This document shows, piece by piece, positions 26,993 through 37,781 of a DNA stretch of 64,000 nucleotides (position 1 is its first letter; each line of letters begins with the position of its first letter). The translations under genes were made by a program, and so were the position numbers. The DNA is from Planctomycetota bacterium (lineage in GTDB: Bacteria > Planctomycetota > Planctomycetia > Pirellulales > Pirellulaceae). Below the pieces are notes generated by a model. It ran no database searches. It had not been told where the DNA came from and worked only from the letters and a program-made list of their open reading frames with translations. The stretch covers positions 104,865 through 168,864 of the forward strand of contig JABAAE010000011.1 of NCBI GenBank assembly GCA_014238905.1. The letters run 5' to 3'.

Positions 26993-27387
26993 CGAAGAGA
27001 TCGCATCTTGCCGCTGACGATTGGAATCATGCCTCTGCCTGCCGGGACCTTGGTCGATCACGGTGGTCACTGTCTTGGCGAAGGGGATTTCAATTCAAGA
27101 GTTCTGCACCATCGGTTGAATAGCTGATAAGATTGAACCGGTTCCGGTGGATCTATCATGCCAAGCAGTGGCTGGGATTTTCAAGGCCTCCGATCGCTTC
27201 CTCCATGGAGTTTCCGGGCTCCAAATAGATTTTGCTTTGGTCGTTTACCAGCGAACTGATGGACTGCCAGCAGCGGTCAGGGGATTTGTCAGCCAAAAAG
27301 GTATCGCATCTGACGGAATTTCCCGATAAACTAAGAACACCAACTTGTTTCGGATTCCAGATATTTTGGACTGATGGGAGCTTGAGA
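26993..27387. other. gene-free spacer before DUF1501 gene
   Basis: Frames open on both strands, including a minus-strand frame (27156-27500) whose C-terminal 50 codons read plausibly, but it overlaps the DUF1501 start and is not convincing. No repeats or RNA gene seen. Confidence 0.35.
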
Positions 27388-28785
27388 ATGTTGACGATTT
27401 TTGGGAAGGAAGATTCTTCTTCCAAGGGCTCAGGGTACGGTGACCGTTTTTGTGATGGTTTTTCCCGCCGATCTTTCTTGCAAGTTGGCGGTGCCGCCAT
27501 GGGCGGCCTGGCTTTGAATCAAATTCTTGGAATGGAAGCGAATGCCGGAATTGGCAGTTCCAACAAAGCCATCATCAATATCTACCTGCCGGGTGGGCCA
27601 TCCCATTTGGACATGTGGGATTTGAAACCGAACGCGCCACAGGAGATTCGTGGGGAGTTCAGCCCTATCAGCACCAATGTGCCCGGTATGCAAATCTGCG
27701 AGCACTTTCCCAGGTTAGCCTCCATGGCTGACAAGTTCGCTATCATCCGCTCGCTGTCGGATTCCGACGGTGGTCATGATTGCTACCAATGTATGACTGG
27801 TCATCGAAAAGGTGAGCGAGGACCTAACGGGGGCTGGCCAACGGCCGGAGCCTGGGTGTCGCGGCTGGCCAAGAATAATGATCCGGCTATCCCGCCAAAT
27901 TTGGCGCTGATGTACCAGACCGGAAACAGAACCTGGGGTGACCCTTACCAGGCAGGTTTTCTCGGAGCGCAGCATAATCCATTTAATATGGTTGGCAGAA
28001 AAGCCCGCGAAAAATCTGACAATATGGTCCTGAAAGGGATTAACTTGGAGCGGTTGCAGGATCGTGAATCCCTGAGGAATGCTTTTGATAGATTCCGCTC
28101 CGAGGTTGACGTTAGCCGTAAAATGGCGGGGGTCGATTCCAATCTGGATCAGGCATTGGGCATTCTGACTGATTCCAAGTTGGGGGATGCTTTAGACCTT
28201 TCCAAGGAGGATCCAAATATCGTCCAACGATATGGGACGAGTATCGAGAAGTTTCAAAGGGATGGTGCCCCTAAAATGATTGAGAACTTTTGTGTCGCCC
28301 GCCGTTTGGTGGAGGCTGGCGCCCGATACGTTGCTCTGAACTATAGTCGCTGGGACTGGCATGGTGGAGACGGGATGAACTTTCCACGCAGCCGAGAAGA
28401 ATTTCCGTTACTCGATCAGGGGCTTTCAGCACTGATCACCGATCTGCACGAACGAGGCTTAGATAAAGATGTTTCGGTTGTGATGTGGGGAGAATTTGGA
28501 CGAACACCCAAGATCAATAAGAATAATAGTCGGGATCATTGGCCTCGGGCCAATGCTGCCATTCTTGCCGGCGGAGGAATGCGAACCGGGCAAGTGATTG
28601 GCGAGACAAACAAATACGGGGAAGAGCCGGCTCAGCGACCAGTCAAATTTCAAGAGGTTTTCGCGACGCTTTATCACAACATGGGCATCAGTGCCCATAA
28701 GGAAGAGGATCGCGTTTTCGACGGCTCTGGAACGCCTCGATATCCTGTGGATTCCGGCGTGAATCCAATTCATGAATTACTTTGA
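27388..28785 (+). CDS. Tat-exported DUF1501 protein
   Basis: A 465-residue member of DUF1501, a sulfatase/alkaline-phosphatase-superfamily-like family abundant in planctomycetes. A twin-arginine signal is clear (Ser-Arg-Arg-Ser-Phe-Leu-Gln-Val-Gly-Gly, residues about 26-35, then a hydrophobic run). Next come Leu-Pro-Gly-Gly-Pro-Ser-His-Leu-Asp, the hallmark Asp-His/Gly-Gly-His-Asp segment near 128, and Trp-Gly-Glu-Phe-Gly-Arg-Thr-Pro near 370. ATG 27388 follows GGGAG at a proper distance; an upstream frame extension is ignored. DUF1501 genes usually sit next to a cytochrome-like DUF1549/DUF1553 (PSCyt) gene; here none is adjacent. The substrate is unknown. Confidence 0.93.
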   Translation: MLTIFGKEDSSSKGSGYGDRFCDGFSRRSFLQVGGAAMGGLALNQILGMEANAGIGSSNKAIINIYLPGGPSHLDMWDLKPNAPQEIRGEFSPISTNVPGMQICEHFPRLASMADKFAIIRSLSDSDGGHDCYQCMTGHRKGERGPNGGWPTAGAWVSRLAKNNDPAIPPNLALMYQTGNRTWGDPYQAGFLGAQHNPFNMVGRKAREKSDNMVLKGINLERLQDRESLRNAFDRFRSEVDVSRKMAGVDSNLDQALGILTDSKLGDALDLSKEDPNIVQRYGTSIEKFQRDGAPKMIENFCVARRLVEAGARYVALNYSRWDWHGGDGMNFPRSREEFPLLDQGLSALITDLHERGLDKDVSVVMWGEFGRTPKINKNNSRDHWPRANAAILAGGGMRTGQVIGETNKYGEEPAQRPVKFQEVFATLYHNMGISAHKEEDRVFDGSGTPRYPVDSGVNPIHELL

Positions 28786-28842
28786 TCGGTGGCAGGAAGT
28801 TCTGGCTACGGATCAATGCTGGCCACGGATCAATGTCGTCGG

Positions 28843-28930
28843 CCGCTGACAATTCACCGCTGACAATTCACCGCTGACAATTCACCGCTGACAATTCACC
28901 GCTGACAATTCACCGCTGACAATTCACCGC
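28843..28930. repeat. 14-bp tandem repeat, six exact copies
   Basis: CCGCTGACAATTCA is repeated six times without mismatch (28843-28926) plus 4 bp, directly between the convergent DUF1501 and M24 peptidase genes. Just before it is a two-copy 17-bp imperfect duplication (GGCTACGGATCAATGCT / GGCCACGGATCAATGTC, about 28804-28837). There is no spacer and no dyad. Confidence 0.97.
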
Positions 28931-28958
28931 GGTATGGAATCGGTGGCACCACGATGAC

Positions 28959-30062
28959 TTACAGTGACGTCTCAAACGTAGAGAGATTCCTGACGCCGTC
29001 TATTGTAACAACGTAATCATTTTCGATACGGATGCCGGCGTTGAGACGTTGGGGATCATAAAGCCCCGGTTCAGCAGTAAACACATCGCCCGCTGCAAAT
29101 GTATCATCCCAATTGGGATTCAGATGGGGGCCTTCGTGCGGAAAAAGCCCGATCCCATGTCCAAGATGATGATTGAATGTTCCCACGGGAGATTGATCAA
29201 GAAGCTGTTGGACTTCATTGAAGAGGTCTCGGCAGCTCTTGCCCGGCCTGACGGATTGTTCAACATGAGCCAATGCTTTTGCGATCCACTGAGAAGCCAC
29301 TGTTTGATCTTCCGTTGGTCCGGAAACAGCGAGCGTGCGGGCGTTATCAGCGAAGTAACCTCGAAACGCCGGTCCAAGATCAAGAATGTAAAGCTCGCCG
29401 GCCTGAGTTGTTTTGCCTCGGCGAGGAGGTCCACCACGCGATGCCGTTTGGTAGTCATTGCCGGTTCCGGTTAACGGTTCGCCGAAAAAATCGACTGCGA
29501 CCGTCTGCAATTCATTAAAGACCTCAATTTCAGAAATGCCGGGTTGGATGATCTGACGAGCTCGCTTGTACATGAATTCCGTAGCATCAATGGCGTGCTG
29601 TATTTTTGCGAGTTCGTCTTTTTCTTTCTGGCGTCGCAATTGATACATCAACGGTTCGATATCGGTGACTCTGCCCGAGACCAGGCTTTGGGCATGCGGC
29701 CCAAAGCTGGAGAACTCAACCCCAATCTGGCCACCCAATTTCCCGACCACTCGTGCCAAGGTCTCCAAGCATGCCAAGGATTGATCATTACGCATTGTTG
29801 AATGAAGCTTTGCATCAAACCGCTCCAGATTGTCAGCCGCTGCGATGGGGGGTTTTTTGTGTGGAGAGATCAATGTCAATTCCCCGTCTGCTGAGAGAAA
29901 CACCGACGAAGAAAAAACAGGCGGAAAATAAACGCCAGTCAGCCATTGAACGTGAACGTTTTGTGTGATCAAGGCCCCATCAAGAGACTCACGTTGCAGC
30001 GTTTCGACCAGTCGTGACTGGCGTTTCCGGCAAGATTCTAAATCGACATCAAATGTTTTCAT
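28959..30062 (-). CDS. M24 family metallopeptidase (Xaa-Pro dipeptidase-like)
   Basis: A 367-residue cytosolic peptidase of the pita-bread fold. The N-terminal creatinase-like domain covers about 1-145 and the catalytic domain 150-360. All five metal ligands are visible: Asp in Leu-Asp-Leu-Gly-Pro, Asp in Phe-Ala-Asp-Asn-Ala-Arg, His in His-His-Leu-Gly-His-Gly-Ile-Gly-Leu, Glu in Thr-Ala-Glu-Pro-Gly, and Glu in Arg-Ile-Glu-Asn-Asp-Tyr. This fits aminopeptidase P or prolidase activity on X-Pro peptides. It is convergent with the DUF1501 gene across the repeat array. Confidence 0.93.
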   Translation of the reverse strand: MKTFDVDLESCRKRQSRLVETLQRESLDGALITQNVHVQWLTGVYFPPVFSSSVFLSADGELTLISPHKKPPIAAADNLERFDAKLHSTMRNDQSLACLETLARVVGKLGGQIGVEFSSFGPHAQSLVSGRVTDIEPLMYQLRRQKEKDELAKIQHAIDATEFMYKRARQIIQPGISEIEVFNELQTVAVDFFGEPLTGTGNDYQTASRGGPPRRGKTTQAGELYILDLGPAFRGYFADNARTLAVSGPTEDQTVASQWIAKALAHVEQSVRPGKSCRDLFNEVQQLLDQSPVGTFNHHLGHGIGLFPHEGPHLNPNWDDTFAAGDVFTAEPGLYDPQRLNAGIRIENDYVVTIDGVRNLSTFETSL

Positions 30063-30308
30063 CGCTCAACTCCAGTTAGGCGGGTAAGGGAGGGCCGACT
30101 AGCTGCAGAAAGTCATTGTCGGGCATGTTCCGGACAATCTTTCCTCTAAGCCCCAATAGGTTTCCACCGCTGTGCTACGCAAAGAGCCGGTTCGTGCTTT
30201 TTCAACGTCGATCACCACTTTGCTTCCCAGATGCTATCGAATATCGTTAAAAGCAACAACTTGGGTGGCTAGAGCATTCGCTCCACTTTTTCATTTGATG
30301 GCGGGAAA

Positions 30309-31937
30309 ATGACCAAACTGAAATCAAGTTATGACTGTGTAATTGTAGGTGGTGGGCATAACGGACTGGTGACGGCTGCTTATCTTGCCAAGGCGGGGAA
30401 GTCAGTTTGCGTGCTGGAAAGGCGACATCTTATTGGAGGCTGTAGCGTTTCCGAAGAGCTATGGCCCGGTTATCAGGTTTCTACAGCCGCTTACGTCATC
30501 AGTCTCTTTTTGCCTGAGATTATCAATGATCTTAAACTCAAGGAAAACGGACTGAAGATTCTTCCAAGGAGTCCGTCTTCCTTTACGCCAATGAAGGATG
30601 GTCGTCATCTACTGCTGGGACCTGACGCCCAATCCAACCACCAACAGATTTCGAAATTCAGTTCCAAGGATGCTGAATCATTTCCAAAATATGAAAAACT
30701 TCTTGAAAAGGTGGCCGGTCTGCTGGAGCCGACCCTCTCGCAGACTGCTCCTGACATCCTCCCGGTTTCCAAGGGGCTTCGGAAAATCGGGCTCATGAAA
30801 AAGCTTCGGGATATGAAAAAAGCCTGGAAGATGCAGTCGGCGCTGAAGTCACTTGGCGATGCCTTACCGGAGGCGATGGAATTGTTAACAGGGGCCGCCC
30901 GTCCTATCCTGGATCGATGGTTTGAGACGGACGTCTTAAAAGCAACATTGGCGACCGATGCCGTGATTGGAGCGTTTTCCTCAATTTCGGCTCCTGGTAC
31001 CGCCTATGTCCTCTTGCATCATGTGATGGGTGAAGCGGGGGGTGCACGAGGAGTGTGGGGATATGTTCAAGGAGGTATGGGAGGATTGTCTCAATCTCTT
31101 GCTCGTGTTTGTGAAAATCTGGGAGTTGATATTTTAACCGAGGCCGAGGTGGAAGAAATTGTTGTCGATGGGCAACAGGCCAGAGGAGTTCGTCTGGCTG
31201 ATGGTACTTCCATTGATGCCAAGGCTGTCGCTTCCAACGCGGACGCCCATGTCACGTTTGAAAAATTAGTGGCGGCCGAACATTTACCGGAGGAGTTTGC
31301 GCGGGCTATTTCCAGGATCGACTATTCCTCGGCATCGGCAAAAATCAACGTAGCGTTATCAGAGCCTCCAGAATTCACTTGTTTACCTTCGCAAGGAGTA
31401 GGCTCTCATCACCGTGCAACGATCCATATCGGAGAGACCATGGAAGTTGTGGAAAACGGTTTCGATGATGCCAAATATGGGAATCCCAGTCGCACCCCGA
31501 TTCTCGAAATAACTTTACCGACCAGCGTTGATAATACGATTGCCCCGGACGGCAAGCATATCATGTCCATGTTTGTGCAATATGCTCCCTATCAGCTCGG
31601 TGGTGGGAAGAACTGGGACGATATCAAGGAGGGTTTTGCCGACCGATGTATTGAAGTCCTGGCCGAGTATGCACCCAACGTTCCCAATGCGATTGAGCAC
31701 CGGCAGGTTCTCAGTCCCCTCGATTTGGAGCGTGTTTACGGGCTAACAGGTGGTAATATTATGCAAGGGGCGATGAATTTCAATCAACTATTCCTGATGC
31801 GGCCTATTCCCGGATGGGCAGATCACCGTTCTCCCATTGGTGGTCTTTATCTCTGTGGCGCTGCTAGCCATCCAGGTGGTGGGGTCATGGGGGCTTGCGG
31901 AAAAAATGCGGCTGCGGAAATCTTGAGAGACTTTTAG
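30309..31937 (+). CDS. PYROXD2-like FAD-dependent oxidoreductase
   Basis: A 542-residue flavoprotein of the phytoene-desaturase superfamily. The FAD-binding Gly-Gly-Gly-His-Asn-Gly-Leu-Val segment is at about 13-20, with the Glu of Val-Leu-Glu-Arg near 36. The N-terminal pattern (Gly-His-Asn-Gly-Leu, Gly-Gly-Cys-Ser-Val-Ser-Glu-Glu) and the C-terminal Gly-Ala-Ala-Ser-His-Pro-Gly-Gly-Gly-Val match PYROXD2 proteins better than carotenoid desaturases. PYROXD2 is a mitochondrial inner-membrane protein of unclear function in animals. No carotenoid genes are nearby. It starts with ATG at 30309; the upstream spacer is about 245 bp. Confidence 0.87.
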   Translation: MTKLKSSYDCVIVGGGHNGLVTAAYLAKAGKSVCVLERRHLIGGCSVSEELWPGYQVSTAAYVISLFLPEIINDLKLKENGLKILPRSPSSFTPMKDGRHLLLGPDAQSNHQQISKFSSKDAESFPKYEKLLEKVAGLLEPTLSQTAPDILPVSKGLRKIGLMKKLRDMKKAWKMQSALKSLGDALPEAMELLTGAARPILDRWFETDVLKATLATDAVIGAFSSISAPGTAYVLLHHVMGEAGGARGVWGYVQGGMGGLSQSLARVCENLGVDILTEAEVEEIVVDGQQARGVRLADGTSIDAKAVASNADAHVTFEKLVAAEHLPEEFARAISRIDYSSASAKINVALSEPPEFTCLPSQGVGSHHRATIHIGETMEVVENGFDDAKYGNPSRTPILEITLPTSVDNTIAPDGKHIMSMFVQYAPYQLGGGKNWDDIKEGFADRCIEVLAEYAPNVPNAIEHRQVLSPLDLERVYGLTGGNIMQGAMNFNQLFLMRPIPGWADHRSPIGGLYLCGAASHPGGGVMGACGKNAAAEILRDF

Positions 31938-32076
31938 GGCAAAGAAAACAGGATTGATTGGTCGCGAACGATTGACCCGATAAAGACGAAGGGTTTTTCC
32001 GCTGTCTACACCGATCGGGATACTTGGATCCCCTGTTGTAAAAAGGCGGCCGCCAGCGAACTTGCTCCTAGTTGAA

Positions 32077-32736
32077 ATGATGACTAACGCGAATCCCCAT
32101 TCACAGTATCTGAGCGAACCGAGTCCGGTTGATGCACCGGAAAAATCGTTGGACAACGACACGGATTCGCCATTGTATGATTCGGATTCTCCGGATTGTA
32201 AACTCGGCGAAGCGGATGGAAACGGCCCGGTCTCAGGCGAGAAGACAAGCCAGGAGATTCACTCCCGGTCTGCCGATGAGGAGATCGCATTGAACGAAAA
32301 ATCACTTGATAAATCCATTCAGCTGATCGAATCGGAAATCCATCAAATCGACCAAATCGTGCGTTCATGGTCAGATGATCGGACGCTTCGGTTTGATCCC
32401 GCACACGTCCAGCCCAAAGATGACTCGATCCAGAATAAGCGGCGGACGGAAATAGCGGCATTCCAGTCAAAAAGAACTCTTGAAATATTGCGGACGATCA
32501 ATTTTGCTTCCATTGTTGGGCTGCTGGTGTTTTCGGCAACACAACTTGTCTGGAATTATCTTCCCTTGCAGTTGGCTTTTGGAGCACTGGCTTTGTCGGG
32601 CATCCTGATCTCGATTCTGAATTACGTGTTGGTCTGTTATGGTCAGGCCCAGACGAGTCCCTACTGGATTTCATGCAAGATATCCAATCAAGCGTCCAGC
32701 GTACTTCGAGACCGAGTCGATCGGGAGACCGCCTGA
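32077..32736 (+). CDS. hypothetical two-TM membrane protein
   Basis: A 219-residue protein I do not recognise. Residues 1-70 are acidic, Ser/Asp-rich and probably disordered. About 75-105 forms an amphipathic helix (coiled-coil-like, Ile-Gln-Leu-Ile-Glu-Ser-Glu-Ile-His-Gln-Ile). Two transmembrane segments follow at about 143-160 and 165-185, then a short basic tail. ATG at 32077 or 32080 is chosen over TTG 32062; neither has a strong ribosome-binding site. Possibly a membrane-anchored scaffold. Confidence 0.6.
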   Translation: MMTNANPHSQYLSEPSPVDAPEKSLDNDTDSPLYDSDSPDCKLGEADGNGPVSGEKTSQEIHSRSADEEIALNEKSLDKSIQLIESEIHQIDQIVRSWSDDRTLRFDPAHVQPKDDSIQNKRRTEIAAFQSKRTLEILRTINFASIVGLLVFSATQLVWNYLPLQLAFGALALSGILISILNYVLVCYGQAQTSPYWISCKISNQASSVLRDRVDRETA

Positions 32737-32831
32737 GAGCTCAGTATTTTTCTTTTCCCTCAACGCCCTACTGTTGGACCAGGACGCCAAGAACGGATCC
32801 GCCGTTTTGACGCGACATGAGGATGGAGCCG

Positions 32832-34310
<1,479 letters not shown>

Positions 34311-34511
34311 GTTTGATCGGCATTTAGTAAGAAGCAGGGGCAAGTGAAATGACGTCGGTTGGTCCGGCCGAAATGAACCCCCGATCCGCGACTCCCGGAG
34401 GCCGTGCCAAAGCGAGGAAGCTGATTTTCAACTCATCACTGTGAGGCAACGAGAGCTTCCTGACTGCAAGTCATCAGCACTGGAGGCGATCGTCATTTCT
34501 ATAGGGTTATT

Positions 34512-35459
34512 CTACGTTGGAGGAGAATCTTTGGATTCATCTGGAGCGATGGATTCCCGTTTTACCAACGACCTCAGCCCTGCCAGTTCCCCCCAACAAA
34601 TGGCCGCATGAACTCGATTGGAAAGCCAGTTGATGGGTGGTGCTACCGGTTTTCGAAGGTAATAGCCACAAAGACTCTTCCATCCATCCCACCAGATTCG
34701 CGCCGCCGAACGCGTGATATTGCCTTTCAGGGCATTGGCCTGTCCCTGGCCATAAAAATAGCTCGCAACATAACCGACCGTTGCTCGGTCTTTGGGAATC
34801 ATGTGATGAAGGCTCGCATCGGGGACCCAATATCCCATTACACCCTCCCCGAGGAGATGACGCAGGACGGAGACTTCATCCTCTCCCAGCATTCCGGACT
34901 GTTTCCGTCCCCATTGGGTATCGTAGGGAGTCTTCTTCTGAAGGTCCATCCGGACAGCGAAATTAGCGCCGTAAGGCATTTTGCCGATACCCAGGGCCGA
35001 CTCGGTTTTGCCCAGATTCCGCGTCGCATAGACCGGAGCGCAGATTTTCCAGGTGTCTCGGATCCATGTAGGCTGCCCCTCCTCAAAAACCGGCTCAATG
35101 GGTCCCCCAAAGAAACCGGCTTCGGGGTGCTTTTGAAAAGCATCATGGTAGGCAGAAAGCCAATTAGGAGAAACCATAACGTCATTGTCAGTCCAGACCA
35201 GGTAGTCGCCGGTGGCTTCCTGAACGGCTCGGTTTCGGCTTGCTGAATGACCTGGCTCTTTTTCTACAACCGAGTTCAAAGGTAGTTTGTTTTTCCATGA
35301 GTCAAGAACGTTATTGACCCCTGCCTCGGTCGAGTTGTTATCCACCACGATCAATTCCCAGCTAAGATCATCGGGTACCGACATTCTGGATAGACTACTC
35401 AAGGTCTGATCCAGCAATCGAGATCGATTCCAGGTGCAGATGGCAATCGAGATTTTCAT
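34512..35459 (-). CDS. family 2 glycosyltransferase
   Basis: A 315-residue GT-A enzyme that transfers a sugar from a nucleotide-sugar donor. Seen: Ile-Ala-Ile-Cys-Thr-Trp-Asn-Arg-Ser at the start, Val-Val-Asp-Asn-Asn-Ser-Thr at about 38, and the metal-binding Trp-Thr-Asp-Asn-Asp region near 93, with Gly-Glu-Asp-Glu-Val-Ser further on as the likely catalytic Glu-Asp. No membrane segment, so it probably acts at the inner face of the membrane. It is downstream of the GT4 gene on the same strand, across a 152-bp spacer that carries a tandem repeat. Confidence 0.93.
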   Translation of the reverse strand: MKISIAICTWNRSRLLDQTLSSLSRMSVPDDLSWELIVVDNNSTEAGVNNVLDSWKNKLPLNSVVEKEPGHSASRNRAVQEATGDYLVWTDNDVMVSPNWLSAYHDAFQKHPEAGFFGGPIEPVFEEGQPTWIRDTWKICAPVYATRNLGKTESALGIGKMPYGANFAVRMDLQKKTPYDTQWGRKQSGMLGEDEVSVLRHLLGEGVMGYWVPDASLHHMIPKDRATVGYVASYFYGQGQANALKGNITRSAARIWWDGWKSLCGYYLRKPVAPPINWLSNRVHAAICWGELAGLRSLVKRESIAPDESKDSPPT

Positions 35460-35583
35460 GATGGGTTCTGGTTTGGCTTTTTAACGGGGGCTTGCAGGAC
35501 CGTCGACCGGACAACATCGTCCGATTGTTTTCAAGAAACTGGAATGCTGACTTGCAGTAAAATCCTACTGTGAGCCTTTCAAC

Positions 35584-35647
35584 CCGCTGCATCGTTCATC
35601 CGCTGCATCGTTCATCCGCTGCGTCGTTTATCCGCTGCGTCGTTTGC
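35584..35647. repeat. 16-bp tandem repeat overlapping the GT4 stop
   Basis: Four copies of CCGCTGCATCGTTCAT: two exact, then two with G for A and T for C changes. The array covers the last codons and the stop codon (35612-35614) of the GT4 gene, so the final residues of that protein (Asp-Ala-Ala-Asp-Lys-Arg-Arg-Ser-Gly) are repeat-encoded. Confidence 0.92.
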
Positions 35648-36772
35648 GATCTTGGTCAGCTGTTCCGCAAAATCTCCAATTGGATTGGCTGTATAGTTTT
35701 TTCGAACGTTGATTCCTGCGATTTTTCCCATTTCACGCCATTGTTCCCGTTGATTCCAGGCTCGTTCCAATGCCTCGTCCAATAAATCAGCATTGGCGGC
35801 ATGGGCAATGAAACCGGTCTGGTTGTCGTCAAGCAACTCCCGATTGCGACCCGTATCGGTGGTCACCACGATTCGATTACAGAGCATCGTCTCGATGACC
35901 ACAAGTGCGGCGCCCTCGTATCGGGAGGGTAGAAATAGGGCATGGTTGTCTTCCCAAATCTGTTCTACGTTTTTGTTGAAACCACCAAATTTGATTTTGT
36001 CCTCCAGGTGATAAAGCTTGATCAGCTCTTCCATCTGTTTCTGGTTTCCCTGATTTTTTCCGTACAGGGTGATCTCAATTGGCCGCTCACGCCATTTTGG
36101 GCGTTTGAGAACATGCGCTATCAGGTCTTGCCCCTTGGACATGAAGTGAATTCGCCCTACGCATGCCAGGCGAAACTTGTCTTCGCTAGGCCATGCAGGG
36201 TTGGCGTCGTGTCGAACATTAAAAGGGTTGGCGGCGATTTCGGCATTGGTTAACGTGGTGGCGATGTTGGTCTCTAGTTTCTCCCGATTTTCCTCGGATA
36301 CGAAAAAGACCTTTTCCGCACCTCGGTAGGCATTTCGGAATTCTTCCATCAGGCTTTCATGGAAGAAAACGCAGCTACTAGCGCACTGAAGGTTGATGGT
36401 GTAAGGGATTTTCAATCGTTGGCATTCTGTGGCCAAGCGGATCCGATCCGGATGATACCCCAGAGAAAATAGAACCGTGTCGGGGCGTTCCCTTTCCAGC
36501 CAAGTGACGTCAGAGCCGTTGGAAGGTTTGATTCTGCGAAACATGTTCAGCAGGTGACTGTACCAGAGACTTTTTGCCGGTTTTTCCCGTAGCCAGAGTG
36601 CTGCACCCTCCTCTTTAATCTCTGAAATCTGAGGAGCCTGTCTTTCCCAGAATTTGTAGTTGACGGCAACTTCATGCCCCTGATTTTGAAGCAATCTAGC
36701 TGTACGCCACCAGAGTTCTTCGCTCCCGCCCCAGGCCATGCCGGTCATGCAAGAATAAAAACCGAATTTCAA
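35612..36772 (-). CDS. family 4 glycosyltransferase
   Basis: A 386-residue retaining GT-B enzyme. The N-terminal Rossmann half opens with Gly-Gly-Ser-Glu-Glu-Leu-Trp at 15-21. The C-terminal half has Cys-Val-Gly-Arg-Ile-His at about 204, Leu-Pro-Ser-Arg-Tyr-Glu-Gly near 281-287 and the EX7E motif with Glu286 and Glu294. This fits use of a nucleotide-sugar donor in surface-polysaccharide assembly. The C-terminal residues are encoded by the 16-bp repeat. It lies 111 bp downstream of the sulfotransferase. Confidence 0.92.
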   Translation of the reverse strand: MKFGFYSCMTGMAWGGSEELWWRTARLLQNQGHEVAVNYKFWERQAPQISEIKEEGAALWLREKPAKSLWYSHLLNMFRRIKPSNGSDVTWLERERPDTVLFSLGYHPDRIRLATECQRLKIPYTINLQCASSCVFFHESLMEEFRNAYRGAEKVFFVSEENREKLETNIATTLTNAEIAANPFNVRHDANPAWPSEDKFRLACVGRIHFMSKGQDLIAHVLKRPKWRERPIEITLYGKNQGNQKQMEELIKLYHLEDKIKFGGFNKNVEQIWEDNHALFLPSRYEGAALVVIETMLCNRIVVTTDTGRNRELLDDNQTGFIAHAANADLLDEALERAWNQREQWREMGKIAGINVRKNYTANPIGDFAEQLTKIANDAADKRRSG

Positions 36773-36883
36773 CTTTGGCTCTCCTCAGTAAATGGGAACG
36801 TCAGGCCGTAGGACATTGCCTTTCAGTGGAAGGCAATACGTTCGGAATTACATAAAATCGAGGGAAAAAATAGTGAACGTCAA

Positions 36884-37717
36884 TTATTCCCGCGCGGATT
36901 TCCGCTCGAGGTCACCCAGTTCCAATTTCAGATCATTGATCGGATCACGGTAGTGGGTTTTAACGAATTGGTAGATTTTGAGGAGTAATGGAAAGTCATA
37001 GTAGAATTTTTCCCTGAGCCCCTCGGGTACTGGTTCGTCGTAGTTAGAGATGTTTTTGACTGGCATTTCCATGGAATCCAACCCGAAAATCGAGGCTAGG
37101 ATGTCGATTGAGGTTTGCATGTCCTCAAAAAGACCAATGTAAATGAATTTTTCCCGCAATTGCTGTTCGTAATTGTCGAGCGACATATTTTGCGGTAGAT
37201 GATCGAATAGCCAATCCGGATAATTCCTGACGTAATGTTCGACCGACGGGAATTGATCGCGTACGTCGACTTGTTTTCCGCGGTGCAGAAATTCGCCGCG
37301 GATGCTCTTTCCCTTAAAAAAGAAATACATTGAGACGACGATGTCAAATGGATCTCGCAGGATGGTGATGTACTGGTTGATTTCCGGGTAATGATAGGGC
37401 AGTCCATAACCCCGCCCATGATTGAAATGAGCGTGGATGCACTTGATGTCCTGTCGATAGCTCCCGTCTTCAAGGAGTACGCCGACCTTGGGAAGTTTGA
37501 TATCCTTGGTCTCATCCTGTATCAAATGGCAGTAGGACTTGCGAAACCAGAATCGAAGAACGCGGATGAAGCTGGTGCCAGCACACTTCGGAATATGGGT
37601 AAAGATAAACGGTTCAAGTGGGTTGTAAACTCGATACGTCTTGTTGGGCTGCACAAAATCAGAGTGTTCAGCAGAGGCTGTTTGCAAGCGAGTGTGTTGA
37701 TCGTCGGTGAAATTCAT
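36884..37717 (-). CDS. sulfotransferase family 2-like protein
   Basis: A 277-residue PAPS-dependent sulfotransferase of the carbohydrate type. The 5'-phosphosulfate loop His-Ile-Pro-Lys-Cys-Ala-Gly-Thr-Ser-Phe is at 41-50, and the 3'-phosphate region Thr-Ile-Leu-Arg-Asp-Pro-Phe-Asp, with the following Ser-Met, is at 118-130. No signal or TM segment is obvious. It sits between two glycosyltransferase genes, so it likely adds sulfate to the glycan that the locus makes. Sulfate donor supply (PAPS synthesis) is not encoded in the window. Confidence 0.88.
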   Translation of the reverse strand: MNFTDDQHTRLQTASAEHSDFVQPNKTYRVYNPLEPFIFTHIPKCAGTSFIRVLRFWFRKSYCHLIQDETKDIKLPKVGVLLEDGSYRQDIKCIHAHFNHGRGYGLPYHYPEINQYITILRDPFDIVVSMYFFFKGKSIRGEFLHRGKQVDVRDQFPSVEHYVRNYPDWLFDHLPQNMSLDNYEQQLREKFIYIGLFEDMQTSIDILASIFGLDSMEMPVKNISNYDEPVPEGLREKFYYDFPLLLKIYQFVKTHYRDPINDLKLELGDLERKSARE

Positions 37718-37781
37718 TATTACAGTAGTTTAGACTCTTTCCAGTTTACCGGCACATGATCAGGGGAGGTGACCGCTTTTT

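Noticed and set aside
27156-27500. Minus-strand frame with plausible C-terminal text
   Set aside because: It overlaps the Tat signal region of the DUF1501 gene and has no recognisable domain or ribosome-binding site.
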